Part shown: positions 22,651 to 31,005 of the stretch, one piece after another
Numbering within the stretch: position 1 is the stretch's first letter
Layout of the letters: the number at the start of each line of letters is the position of its first letter
Source: CAZMVY01 sp964653435
GTDB lineage: Bacteria > Planctomycetota > Phycisphaerae > UBA1845 > PWPN01
Direction of reading: 5' to 3'
DNA length: 64,000 bases
NCBI GenBank assembly: GCA_964653435.1
Contig: CAZZFA010000003.1
Location: forward strand, 1 to 64,000
Notes under the pieces: generated by a model
What the model was told of the DNA's origin: nothing
Databases searched by the model: none
What the model saw: the letters and a program-made list of their open reading frames with translations, nothing else
Made by a program: the position numbers and the translations under genes

Positions 22651-23259
22651 ATGAGCGAGCACTTCGATAACGAACTGGACCGGCTGCTGGCGGGCAGACT
22701 CGACGGAGATCTCAGCGCGTCCGAGGCGGCTCGGTTGGATGACCTGCTCGCCGCGAGCAAGCGGGCGAAGGACGAGGCCGCCCGACTGGAGCGCGTCGAC
22801 CGCGTCGTTCGTGCCCTCGGTATCCGCGGTGCGCTGCCGGATGTGGACTGGTCGGCGTTTCATGCGGGGGTCATGGAGCAGCTCTCCCGGCAGGCGGAAC
22901 GGCGATCGCGTCGCCTTGTCGTATACCGCATCTTCTCGATCGCCGCGCCCCTGGCGGCGGCCGCAGCCGTGCTCCTCGTTCTTTCGCTGCACTGGGCAAG
23001 GTCTCCGGGCGGAGGGCCGCCTGTGGCGCAGCAGCCGCCACCGGAGGTTGTGCAGGTTGTGTACTGCCGGCCGGCGGAACCCGTCCGGCCCGCTTCCGTC
23101 GCCGAGATCCAGGTGACGTATGTCCGATCGGCCGAGCTCGAACGCAGCACCGCCGCCCGCGATGCCGCCGAGCAGGGGGCGCCGTCGCTGGCGGTTGCCA
23201 GCGGCAGCAAGGTGACGGCTCCCGCGCCCGCGATGAGCCTTGAGCCGTTTCCGCTCTGA
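22651..23259 (+). CDS. Probable membrane-bound anti-sigma factor
   Basis: It starts 18 bases after the sigma gene and encodes 202 residues. The N-terminal cytoplasmic part (1-90) is charged and helical (NELDRLLAGRLDGDLSASEAARLDDLLA), the usual shape of sigma-binding domains. One transmembrane helix (about 95-115) follows, then a proline/alanine-rich extracytoplasmic part with a single Cys. It lacks the HxxxCxxC zinc motif, so it is a non-zinc type. The role is inferred from position and topology. Confidence 0.7.
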   Translation: MSEHFDNELDRLLAGRLDGDLSASEAARLDDLLAASKRAKDEAARLERVDRVVRALGIRGALPDVDWSAFHAGVMEQLSRQAERRSRRLVVYRIFSIAAPLAAAAAVLLVLSLHWARSPGGGPPVAQQPPPEVVQVVYCRPAEPVRPASVAEIQVTYVRSAELERSTAARDAAEQGAPSLAVASGSKVTAPAPAMSLEPFPL

Positions 23260-23344
23260 TGGATTGAACCACCGACCGGCCGTTTCCTGCCGTGTGGAGC
23301 GGTCGAGTCCTTGAACGAGGCCTGCGAAGGAGAACCCGTATCCC

Positions 23345-24547
23345 ATGAGCCGTGAGAACACCGCGAGCAAGGCCCCCCGCCGCACCGCGTGGAGAATCCC
23401 GGGAGCCTTGTGCATCCTTACCCTGGTCCTTGCACCTCCGGCCGTTTCGGCACAGGTCGCAACCCCTCCGACCGCCACCGCTCCCGCCGCGAGCAACCTC
23501 GATGTGGCCGTCGAGCAGGCGCTGGACGAGAAGACCGACATTGATATCCGTGACGAGAACATCCTCGCCGCATTCGACGACCTCACCCGGCAGACGGGCG
23601 TGCGGCTCGTCATCGACGAAGGCACGTTGGATCGGCTGCCGTACGGCGAGCAGACCAAGCTTACCGCCCGGATCAAGGGGGCGACGCTTCGTGACGGGCT
23701 TACGGCCCTGCTGCGGCCGATCGGGCTGGTGTTCGAGGTTCGCAACGGGGCCGTGTATGTGTCGGCCCAACCCGCGCTGCAGCGGATCGTCCGACGGGCG
23801 AGCTGGGACGAGCTGGACCTGCTCCGGCGGCTGAACGAAACCCCCTGGTCGGAGTCGCTGTGGAACGAGCTGCCGGTGCAGTTCCGGGACGCCGGCTCGG
23901 ATGAGAAGGTGAGCAGGGAGACCCTCGCGCGGCTCGCGAAGGCCGTGGGCGCGGGTTCGGCCGCCGAGGTGCTCGATCATGCCTGTGAGCAAGTGGGGTG
24001 GACGTGGTATCCGTCGGGGAAAAAGATCGTGGTTCTGAGCCGCACGAGCCAGACCAGACGCCAGCTCGATCGCCGGGTTTCGCTGCGGTTCTTCCGGACG
24101 CCGTTGAGCGATGTGCTGATGGACCTCGGGCGCGAAGCCAACGTGCTCGTGAAGATCGATCCGGGCGTCCTCGCGTCGCTGCCGGCGCAGGTCGCTCAGA
24201 GCTTTTCGCTGACGGTTGACAACACGAGCGTGCGACAGGCCCTCGAGGTGATTTCCGGGACGACGGGACTGGGCTTTTTCATCGAGAACGACGGGATCCG
24301 GGTTACGGCCAACCCGATTGCGGCCGAGTCGCCGGGCGCCGGCAGCACGGCGCAGGCGCCGTCGTCCAACCCGGTGGTTGGCATGGTTACGATCAAGGGG
24401 GAGAACGGCGCCCCGGATGTGAGCTTCTTCGTCCGGGAGAGCGACCTCGGGCCGGAGCTCAACGCCGCCCGCAAGGGGAAGGTGGAGGAGGCCGTCAACG
24501 CGATCCGCAAGGTCCTTCGCACGGAGAAAGTTGCCGGCGCCAAGTAG
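23345..24547 (+). CDS. Secreted protein with repeated STN/secretin-N-like domains
   Basis: The protein has 400 residues with a signal peptide (about 15-37, ending VSAQ). Two similar beta-alpha domains are visible. The first, about 60-145, has IDIRDENILAAFDDLTRQTGVRLVIDEG, then ARIKGATLRDGLTALLRPIGL. The second, about 235-325, has RVSLRFFRTPLSDVLMDLGREANV, then LTVDNTSVRQALEVISGTTGL. Both match the short STN domain of secretins and TonB-dependent transducers. No secretin barrel or TonB receptor is attached. It probably acts in the periplasm, perhaps as the sensor or partner of the anti-sigma factor. The family is clear; its role is inferred. Confidence 0.75.
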   Translation: MSRENTASKAPRRTAWRIPGALCILTLVLAPPAVSAQVATPPTATAPAASNLDVAVEQALDEKTDIDIRDENILAAFDDLTRQTGVRLVIDEGTLDRLPYGEQTKLTARIKGATLRDGLTALLRPIGLVFEVRNGAVYVSAQPALQRIVRRASWDELDLLRRLNETPWSESLWNELPVQFRDAGSDEKVSRETLARLAKAVGAGSAAEVLDHACEQVGWTWYPSGKKIVVLSRTSQTRRQLDRRVSLRFFRTPLSDVLMDLGREANVLVKIDPGVLASLPAQVAQSFSLTVDNTSVRQALEVISGTTGLGFFIENDGIRVTANPIAAESPGAGSTAQAPSSNPVVGMVTIKGENGAPDVSFFVRESDLGPELNAARKGKVEEAVNAIRKVLRTEKVAGAK

Positions 24548-25067
24548 CCGACGGCCGGCACGGCCTCCCCGTTGCTTCTCTGCGTGTCGTCGCGTGACAC
24601 CGGGACACGTGTTCATGCTTGCGGCACGCGGGATCGAGGGGCCGGTTTCGATACGCCGTCCCCGGCCATGCCCTTCCGGCTCGCCAGAAGGCTCCCGTTT
24701 TGAAAGCGGGCCATCCCGCTTCGCCGCCTTCGGCCGGGCCGGCCGCCGGCACGCCGGCGGGGCGGCGACTGCCGGAAACATCGGATCTTACCGACGGCGC
24801 TTCTCTGGTTTGAGACGGTGCTTTTCCCTTTCGGGCACTGGAGACCCGCGCGCCGAGGCGTTATAATGAGACGGGTGCGGGGGGAACCGGCAAGGGGCCA
24901 ACGGGGGTCGCACGGCCTGACGAAGGTCGTGGTCGTCGTCTCTGCCGGAACCCGAGGGTGCGCCGCATCGCTCGGGAGCGAGAGAGCCGCAAGGTTCGCC
25001 CCTGCGCTTGCGGCCTTGCCGTGTTGTGTTTCGTCGTCCGTCTTTCTTAACGGAAAAGGGTGCAGCC
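24548..25067. other. Intergenic region with the efflux operon promoter
   Basis: This 520-bp gap shows no credible gene. It contains the promoter at 24839-24867 and a leader of nearly 200 bases, with a small palindromic CTCGGGAGCGAG segment around 24973. Confidence 0.5.
24839..24867 (+). promoter_or_regulatory. Promoter of the MacB-like efflux operon
   Basis: TGGAGA (24839-24844) and a perfect TATAAT (24862-24867) are 17 bp apart. Transcription would start near 24874, giving a leader of about 190 bases before the adaptor gene. Confidence 0.55.
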
Positions 25068-26882
25068 TTGAGTACGACGCAGGCCGATGCCGTGCGGTCC
25101 TCTGCACACGGGACACTGGCTTCGCCGCGCCTGCCCGGGGACGAAGCCGCCGGTGCGGGCGATCCTCTCGCGGTCGGCGTGGGCGTGCCCGCGCAGTCGG
25201 GTGACTGGGCGCGTCCGGCCGTAACGACTCGGAATGTTGCCCGCGTCCGCATGCGGCGTGCGACGGTCGTCCTGGCCGTGGGCGCGGTGGTCGTCGCCGG
25301 CTATCTGGGTTTCAGCCGGTTGCGGGCCTCGGCTCCGACGGAGGATGTCCAGCTCTTCAAGGTGACGAAGCGGAGTTTTCCGATCATCCTTCAGGAGAAG
25401 GGCGAGCTGAAGGCGGCCAGCTCGATCGAGGTGAAGTGCGAGCTGGAGGGCCGCTCGACGATCATCCAACTGGTTCCCGAGGGCTCGCACGTGAAGAAGG
25501 GGGATCTGCTCGTCGAGCTGGCCAGCGATCAGATCGATGACAAGATCCGCGACGCGGAGATCGAGGTGACGCTGGCCCAGGCGGCGTACGATTCGGCGGT
25601 CAAGGAGCTCGAGATCCTCCGGGACGACAACGCCAGCAAGATCCGCAAGGCCGACCTGAAGCGGACGCTGGCGGAGCTGAAGGTCGAAGAGTACAAGCAG
25701 GGTCAGGCCGCGCAGCTCGAGCAGGACACCGAACTGGCGCTCAAGAAGGCCGAGTACCTGCTCCGGCAGGCCGTGGACAAGCTCAAGGACTCCGAGGAGC
25801 TCTACCAGCAGGAGTACATCACGAAGCTCGACGTGGAGGCCGACCGTTTCGCGAAATACCAGGCGGAGATCGAGCTCAAGACGGCCCAGCTCAAGCGCAA
25901 GGTGGCCATGGAGTACACGATCCCGATCGGACTCAAGCAGGTGCTGTCCGACCTTCAGGACGCCGAGAAGGACCTCGAGCGGGAGAAGAAGGCGGCAGTG
26001 GCGTCCGAGGCGAAGACGGTTGCCGACGTGGAGGCCAAGAAGGGCAAGCTGGAGCTGAACAAGGACAAGCTCGCGAAGCTGAAGGACCAGAAGCGCAAAG
26101 CGAAGATCTTCGCCGAGGCGGAGGGGATGGTGGTATACGGTGGCGCGGAAGACGATCATCACTGGGGCCGATCGGAGAACCAGATCGAACTGGGCGCCGA
26201 GGTCCGCGAGCAGCAGACGATCCTTCAGTTGCCCGACACGTCTTCGATGAAGGTCAAGATCCGCGTGCACGAGGCCAAGACCGAGCGCCTGAAGGTCGGC
26301 CTGCCCGCGACGGTCGAGATCGAGGGCTTCAGCGGTCAGGTTTTCACCGGCAGGGTGTCGAAGATCGCCGTTCTGGCCGACTCGTCCAACCGCTGGCTCA
26401 ATCCGAACCTCAAGGAGTACGAGACGGAGATCCTGCTCGACGGCAAGTTCACGCAGCTCAAACCGAATGTGACGGCCTACGTGCGGATTCTGGTTACGGA
26501 ACTGAAGGATGTGCTGGCCGTGCCGGTCCAGGCCGTCTTCGGCAAGGGCGACTCCTATTACGTTTTCGTCGACGAGCGGGGCGAGGCCAGGCCCGTCAAG
26601 GTGAAGGTGGGCCTCTCGAGCAACGAGTACGCCGAGATCAAGGAAGGGCTGCAGGAGGGGCAGTTGGTCCGGATGGTGATCACCGACGAGATGAAACTGA
26701 AGCTTCCGGAAGAAAGCGGCGAGCCGAAGGAGGCGGTACATCCGATGCCGGCGCCGTCGGCGGAACCGTCGTCGCCGGGCGCGGAGCGTACCGCACGCCC
26801 GGAGGGGCGTTCGGGAGGGCGTTCGGCGCCGGGTCAGAAGCCCAGGCGCGATCGTGGTCTCACAACACGGCCGGGGGCCTGA
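25068..26882 (+). CDS. HlyD/MacA-type periplasmic adaptor with long coiled coil
   Basis: A TTG start at 25068 with AAAGGG upstream gives 604 residues; an ATG at 25251 is a shorter alternative. A cytoplasmic tail is followed by one membrane helix (about 65-83). A biotinyl-lipoyl-like half comes next (KGELKAASSIEVKCELEG, IIQLVPEGSHVKKGDLLVEL), then a helical hairpin of about 170 residues (roughly 160-350) rich in Lys, Glu and Ala. The second lipoyl half and beta-barrel are VEIEGFSGQVFTGRVSKIAV and onward. The hairpin would reach an outer-membrane channel. It is the first gene of an operon with the ATPase and permease that follow. Confidence 0.88.
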   Translation: MSTTQADAVRSSAHGTLASPRLPGDEAAGAGDPLAVGVGVPAQSGDWARPAVTTRNVARVRMRRATVVLAVGAVVVAGYLGFSRLRASAPTEDVQLFKVTKRSFPIILQEKGELKAASSIEVKCELEGRSTIIQLVPEGSHVKKGDLLVELASDQIDDKIRDAEIEVTLAQAAYDSAVKELEILRDDNASKIRKADLKRTLAELKVEEYKQGQAAQLEQDTELALKKAEYLLRQAVDKLKDSEELYQQEYITKLDVEADRFAKYQAEIELKTAQLKRKVAMEYTIPIGLKQVLSDLQDAEKDLEREKKAAVASEAKTVADVEAKKGKLELNKDKLAKLKDQKRKAKIFAEAEGMVVYGGAEDDHHWGRSENQIELGAEVREQQTILQLPDTSSMKVKIRVHEAKTERLKVGLPATVEIEGFSGQVFTGRVSKIAVLADSSNRWLNPNLKEYETEILLDGKFTQLKPNVTAYVRILVTELKDVLAVPVQAVFGKGDSYYVFVDERGEARPVKVKVGLSSNEYAEIKEGLQEGQLVRMVITDEMKLKLPEESGEPKEAVHPMPAPSAEPSSPGAERTARPEGRSGGRSAPGQKPRRDRGLTTRPGA

Positions 26883-26884
26883 CG

Positions 26885-27649
26885 ATGGCGACCCTCGGTA
26901 TCCCTTCGAGCCAGGCTGCTCCCGGGCAGCATCCGGGCGCCTCCGCGGCGGGGCCGCGGCGCCCCATGGCCCGTCTGATCCGCCTCGTGAAGATCTATGG
27001 CAAGCCGGGGACGAACATCGAGGTCGTCGCCGTGCGGGGGGTGACGCTCACCTTCCACGAGGGGGAGTATGTGGCGATCTGCGGGCACAGCGGCTCGGGC
27101 AAGAGCACGCTGCTGAATCTCCTCGGGTGCCTGGATCGGCCCACGTCCGGCCAGTATATCCTGGGCGACGACGACGTGTCGCAGTTGGACGACGACGCGC
27201 TGTCGGAGATCCGCAGCCAGCGTCTGGGCTTCGTCTTTCAGAACTTCAATCTGATCCCGCAGTTGACGGTATTGGAGAACCTGGAGGTTCCGCTGTTCTA
27301 TCAGGGCATATTGCCGAAGGAGCGTCGGGAGCGGGCGCTGCAACTGCTCGACCGGGTGGGCCTGATCGAGAGGATTCACCACCGGCCGATGGAGTTGTCC
27401 GGCGGGCAGCAGCAGCGCGTGGCGATTGCCCGGGCGCTGATCAACGACCCGCTCCTGATCCTGGCGGACGAACCGACAGGGAACCTGGACACAGCGACGG
27501 GGGACGTGATCCTGGACCTGTTCGATCAGTTGCACGCGGAGGGCAAGACGATCCTGATGGTGACGCACGAGGAGAGCGTGGCGGCCCGGTGCAGGCGGAT
27601 CGTGACGCTTCGCGACGGGCGGGTCGTCAGTGATGTCATGAACGGGTAA
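26885..27649 (+). CDS. MacB/LolD-type ABC transporter ATP-binding protein
   Basis: It starts two bases after the adaptor stop and encodes 254 residues. The motifs are Walker A GHSGSGKST (about 75-83), Q-loop FVFQNFN, signature LSGGQQQRVAIARAL (about 173-187), Walker B LILADEPTGNLDT and the switch histidine in MVTHEE. The first 27 residues are low-complexity, and the conserved part begins at MARLIRLVKIYG, so an internal ATG at 26966 is possible. It powers the FtsX-like permease encoded next to export a peptide, lipid or toxic compound. Confidence 0.93.
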   Translation: MATLGIPSSQAAPGQHPGASAAGPRRPMARLIRLVKIYGKPGTNIEVVAVRGVTLTFHEGEYVAICGHSGSGKSTLLNLLGCLDRPTSGQYILGDDDVSQLDDDALSEIRSQRLGFVFQNFNLIPQLTVLENLEVPLFYQGILPKERRERALQLLDRVGLIERIHHRPMELSGGQQQRVAIARALINDPLLILADEPTGNLDTATGDVILDLFDQLHAEGKTILMVTHEESVAARCRRIVTLRDGRVVSDVMNG

Positions 27650-27748
27650 GTGTCGGCGGATCGCCGCCGGCGGGTTGCCGGCGACGAACCGATCGACGGA
27701 TCGAGCGACCGGGCAACCGGGCGAGGGGCGGACGGAAGAGCGTCGCGT

Positions 27749-29041
27749 ATGTACACGGGTCTGGGTTTTGCGACCGTTCGGCTTGGCATCAAGAACATCA
27801 CGCTGCACAAGCTGCGCTCCTTCCTGACGACGCTGGGGATCATCTGCGGCGTGGCCGCGGTGATCTGCATGCTCTCGATCAGCGAGGGGGCGTCCGAGGC
27901 GGAGATGGCGCTGATCCGGCTGCTGGGCACGCAGAATGTGATCATCCAGTCGGCCCAGCCGGAGGCGGGCGGCGACGTCTCGCAGCAGGTTTCGCGGCTG
28001 CTCGAATACGGCCTGACGCGGGCGGACTACGACTTGATTGCCGGGACCATTCCGCACGTCAAGGGCATTGTTCCGCTGCGGGAGGTTGCGTTCGAGGCGT
28101 CGTACGGTCCCACGGTGTACCCGGCTACGGTCGTCGGAACGCGGCCGGAGTTCTTCAGCACGATTCACGTGACCGTCGCCGAAGGCCGGCCGCTTCAGGT
28201 CGTCGATCAGGCCAACATGGCAAAGGTCTGCGTGATCGGGGACGAGGTTCGCAGGAAGCTTTTCGCCTACGAGGATCCGATCGGCAAGGTCCTTACGGTC
28301 AGCACCGCGGCCTCCGGCGTGATTCCGTTCGAGGTGGTCGGCGTTCTGAGCCGGGTCGAGACGGCCGGGCTTCCGGCCAAAGGAGTGGCGGAGCGGAACC
28401 TCAACGCGGACGTTTTCATTCCGCTTTCCACGGCGGACGCCCGCTACGGCGACCTTCGGATCAAGGTCGGCAGCGGCACGCGGGAGTACAGCCGGTGCGA
28501 ATACAGCGACTTCTATGTGCAGGTGGATTCGCTCGCCTATGTCCTGCCGGTGTCGGAGATGCTCAAGCAGGCGCTGGCTCACAAGCACAAGCGGGTGGAC
28601 TACGTGGTCAAGGTTCCGCTGGAACGTCTGCGGATCTTCGAAGCCGAAAAGCGGCGCCGCCAGGTGACGCTGGGCTCCATCGCGGGCATCTCGCTGCTCG
28701 TGGGCGGGATCGGCATCATGAACATCATGCTGGCGACGGTGACCGAACGGACGCGTGAGATCGGCATCCGCCGCGCCCTGGGAGCGAAGCGCCGCCACAT
28801 TACGGCCCAGTTTCTCATCGAATCGCTGATGCTGAGCAGCGCCGGGGGCCTGATCGGCGTGGTCTGCGGCGCGAGCGGCGCATTTGCGATCACGCAATGG
28901 GTCGGCTGGCCGACGGTCATCCACCAGTGGACGATCTTCGTCAGCCTGGCCCTGGCCCTGGCGGTGGGCGTCTTCTTCGGCATCTACCCCGCCGCCGCGG
29001 CGGCACGGCTCGATCCGATCGAGGCGCTGCGGCATTCCTGA
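27749..29041 (+). CDS. MacB-like ABC transporter permease (FtsX family)
   Basis: The ATG at 27749 has GGAAG upstream and gives 430 residues. Topology is MacB-like: helix 1 at about 18-40 (LRSFLTTLGIICGVAAVICML) and a large periplasmic MacB_PCD domain at about 45-300. Three C-terminal helices follow (about 312-332, 362-385, 398-420) around the conserved MLATVTERTREIGIRRALGAKRRHI. It completes the adaptor-ATPase-permease set. The 100-bp gap before it holds the same GACCGGGCAAC quasi-repeat as before 17650. Confidence 0.9.
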   Translation: MYTGLGFATVRLGIKNITLHKLRSFLTTLGIICGVAAVICMLSISEGASEAEMALIRLLGTQNVIIQSAQPEAGGDVSQQVSRLLEYGLTRADYDLIAGTIPHVKGIVPLREVAFEASYGPTVYPATVVGTRPEFFSTIHVTVAEGRPLQVVDQANMAKVCVIGDEVRRKLFAYEDPIGKVLTVSTAASGVIPFEVVGVLSRVETAGLPAKGVAERNLNADVFIPLSTADARYGDLRIKVGSGTREYSRCEYSDFYVQVDSLAYVLPVSEMLKQALAHKHKRVDYVVKVPLERLRIFEAEKRRRQVTLGSIAGISLLVGGIGIMNIMLATVTERTREIGIRRALGAKRRHITAQFLIESLMLSSAGGLIGVVCGASGAFAITQWVGWPTVIHQWTIFVSLALALAVGVFFGIYPAAAAARLDPIEALRHS

Positions 29042-29205
29042 CCTTCGCAAGTCACGCGCGCAGCGGTTTTCGCTCGGCCGCGTGTCGCGTACAATGCCGT
29101 TGATGGTGAGCGGGGACGGAGGCAGGGCAAGAGTCACAGCTCATCGGGTGGATCAATATCCCCGGGAAGAGTTGTGGCAAAGGTTTCCAGCGGAGGACGC
29201 CACCC

Positions 29206-30279
29206 ATGTTCCAGGCGTTTCAGGTGAAGAATTTTCGATGCTTCCGGCATCTGAAGCTCGATTCGCTCGAGCGTGTTAACCTTGTTACCGGAAAGAACAA
29301 CGCCGGCAAGACGGCCCTGTTGGAGGCGATTTTTCTTCATCTCGGCGCGATCAATCCGGAACTGTCCACCCTTCGTTTGAATGCTTTCCGAGGGTTCGAG
29401 GTGCCGCTTGCTGAAGCGTTGGAGACTTGGGGATGGCTGTTTCGCGATCGCGAAACCGGCGGTGAGATTGAGTCGACTTCGACTGATGAGCACGGTGTCA
29501 AGCGCAGGCTTGTGATCCGTCTTGGCGTAGCCGAAACGTCCGAGGTGCCTCTGGCAGAGAAGGGTCATCGGGGCGGCGGCGGGTCATCACACGCACTGGT
29601 GAGCCGACCGGTTCCGCAGGAGCTGCGCCTTGAATTCGACGATGGCAGCGGCCACGTCGTTCGGAGCAGCAGTGTAATTGCTGAAGATCACGTCGAGTTT
29701 CGGGCCCCTGCGTCAGCGGCTTTTCCGCTCAGCTGCTTCTTCAGTACCCGGCTTCGCAGCAAGGACGAGGACGTGGATCGATTCAGCAAGCTTGATGAGG
29801 TGGGACGGCAAGACGAGTTGCTGGCGATCCTCAAGCTTGTCGAGCCCAAGTTGCAGCGGCTTGCCGTGCACACCGTTCGCGGGGTGACTTCCATTCGCGG
29901 TGACGTTGGAATGGGAAGGATGGTTCCGCTCGCGCTCATGGGCGAGGGACTCGTTCGTCTTCTGTCGATCAGTACAGCCATACTATCCTGTAAAGATGGT
30001 GCCGTCCTTGTGGATGAGATCGAGAACGGTCTTCACCACGAGGTTCTCCCGTCCGTCTGGGCCGGGGTCGCCGAGGCGGCTCGCAAGTCAAATGTGCAGG
30101 TCTTTGCCACGACGCACAGCCGCGAGTGCGTTGAGGCGGCTCATCGTGCGTTCAGCGAAAGTCTGCACTACGATCTGCGTGTGATTCGCTTGGAGCGGGA
30201 GGAGAAGGAGATCTGCGCGATCCCCTACACGAAGGATACGCTGGACACCTCGTTTGAGATGAGCCTGGAGGTTCGGTGA
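29206..30279 (+). CDS. OLD/AAA_15-type ATPase, probable defence protein
   Basis: The ATG at 29206 has GGAGG nine bases upstream; the product has 357 residues. This is an ABC/SMC-like ATPase: FQVKNFRCFRHLKLD, Walker A TGKNNAGKTAL (28-38), signature-like MGEGLVRLLSI (about 246-256), Walker B GAVLVDEIENGLHH (about 264-277) and FATTHSREC with the switch histidine. No nuclease domain is fused. Its stop overlaps the start of a DUF3226 gene, so ATPase and TOPRIM-like nuclease are split into two coupled proteins, as in PARIS-type systems. The GC content is visibly lower (about 50% in the first 60 coding bases), which suggests recent acquisition. Confidence 0.85.
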   Translation: MFQAFQVKNFRCFRHLKLDSLERVNLVTGKNNAGKTALLEAIFLHLGAINPELSTLRLNAFRGFEVPLAEALETWGWLFRDRETGGEIESTSTDEHGVKRRLVIRLGVAETSEVPLAEKGHRGGGGSSHALVSRPVPQELRLEFDDGSGHVVRSSSVIAEDHVEFRAPASAAFPLSCFFSTRLRSKDEDVDRFSKLDEVGRQDELLAILKLVEPKLQRLAVHTVRGVTSIRGDVGMGRMVPLALMGEGLVRLLSISTAILSCKDGAVLVDEIENGLHHEVLPSVWAGVAEAARKSNVQVFATTHSRECVEAAHRAFSESLHYDLRVIRLEREEKEICAIPYTKDTLDTSFEMSLEVR

Positions 30280-30890
30280 TGACGTCTTCCTATCTGAGGA
30301 TCGCCGGGCCGAAGTTGCTCATCGGCGAAGGCGTGGAGGAGAAGAGGTTCTTCGCTGCGCTGCTTAGACATCTCGACAGAACGGATGTGCAGGTCGAGGA
30401 GTATGGCGGAAAGGACGGTCTTTCCCGTTTCCTGGAGGCGCTGCCAAAGATCCCGGGGTATTCCGGCCTGGCTGTGCTGGGCATCACTCGTGATGCGGAT
30501 AAGTCGCGGAGGGATGCGAACGAGAGCGTTCGCGAAGCAATACGAAGGGCAAAGCTTGAAGACCCGGACTTGCCGGAGGGCAGCAGGATCAAGCGTCTTC
30601 GGATCCACGTGTTCATTCTGCCGGATGACGCAACGGACGGGATGCTCGAAGATCTATGCCTCCAGTCAGTCGGAGACGACGCGGCGATGCCGTGTGTGGA
30701 CGAGTTCCTGCATTGCGTCAGGCAACGGGCAAAGCGGTACCCATCCAATGAGGCCAAGGCTCGCGTTCACGCCTGGCTATCGTCGCAACGGGTTCCGGAC
30801 AAGCGATTGGGCGAAGCGGCCGAGGCTGGCTACTGGCGCTTCGACCACCCGGCGTTCGATGCGTTGAAGAGCTTCATACGATCGCTTTAA
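30276..30890 (+). CDS. DUF3226 TOPRIM-like protein, partner of the OLD-type ATPase
   Basis: It begins at an ATG overlapping the ATPase stop (ATGA) and has 204 residues. The TOPRIM-type acidic motifs are visible: LLIGEGVEEKRFF with E18 and E21-E22, and GITRDADKS with D73 and D75. Then comes HVFILPDDATDGMLEDLCL (about 110-128), characteristic of DUF3226. These residues would bind two metal ions for nucleic-acid cleavage, or the fold may serve as a sensor. Together with the ATPase it resembles the AriA/AriB arrangement of PARIS, but AriB has DUF4435 instead. The defence role is inference from family resemblance. Confidence 0.8.
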   Translation: MMTSSYLRIAGPKLLIGEGVEEKRFFAALLRHLDRTDVQVEEYGGKDGLSRFLEALPKIPGYSGLAVLGITRDADKSRRDANESVREAIRRAKLEDPDLPEGSRIKRLRIHVFILPDDATDGMLEDLCLQSVGDDAAMPCVDEFLHCVRQRAKRYPSNEAKARVHAWLSSQRVPDKRLGEAAEAGYWRFDHPAFDALKSFIRSL

Positions 30891-31005
30891 TCTACCGGTG
30901 TCTTGCTGTCCTATGCGGTAACGCCGGCTGACGGGCGATCATTGGCGCGGTTTCGGGCGATGGGGATGAGTCCGCTCCTTGCTGCCCCGCCGGTGCGGAT
31001 ACAGC

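Noticed and set aside
24495..24867. Frames in the gap before the efflux operon
   Set aside because: They are low-complexity Arg/Pro/Gly products and the gap contains a good promoter instead.
29094..29279. Short frame before and into the AAA ATPase gene
   Set aside because: It overlaps a well-supported gene by over 70 bases and has no recognisable motif.
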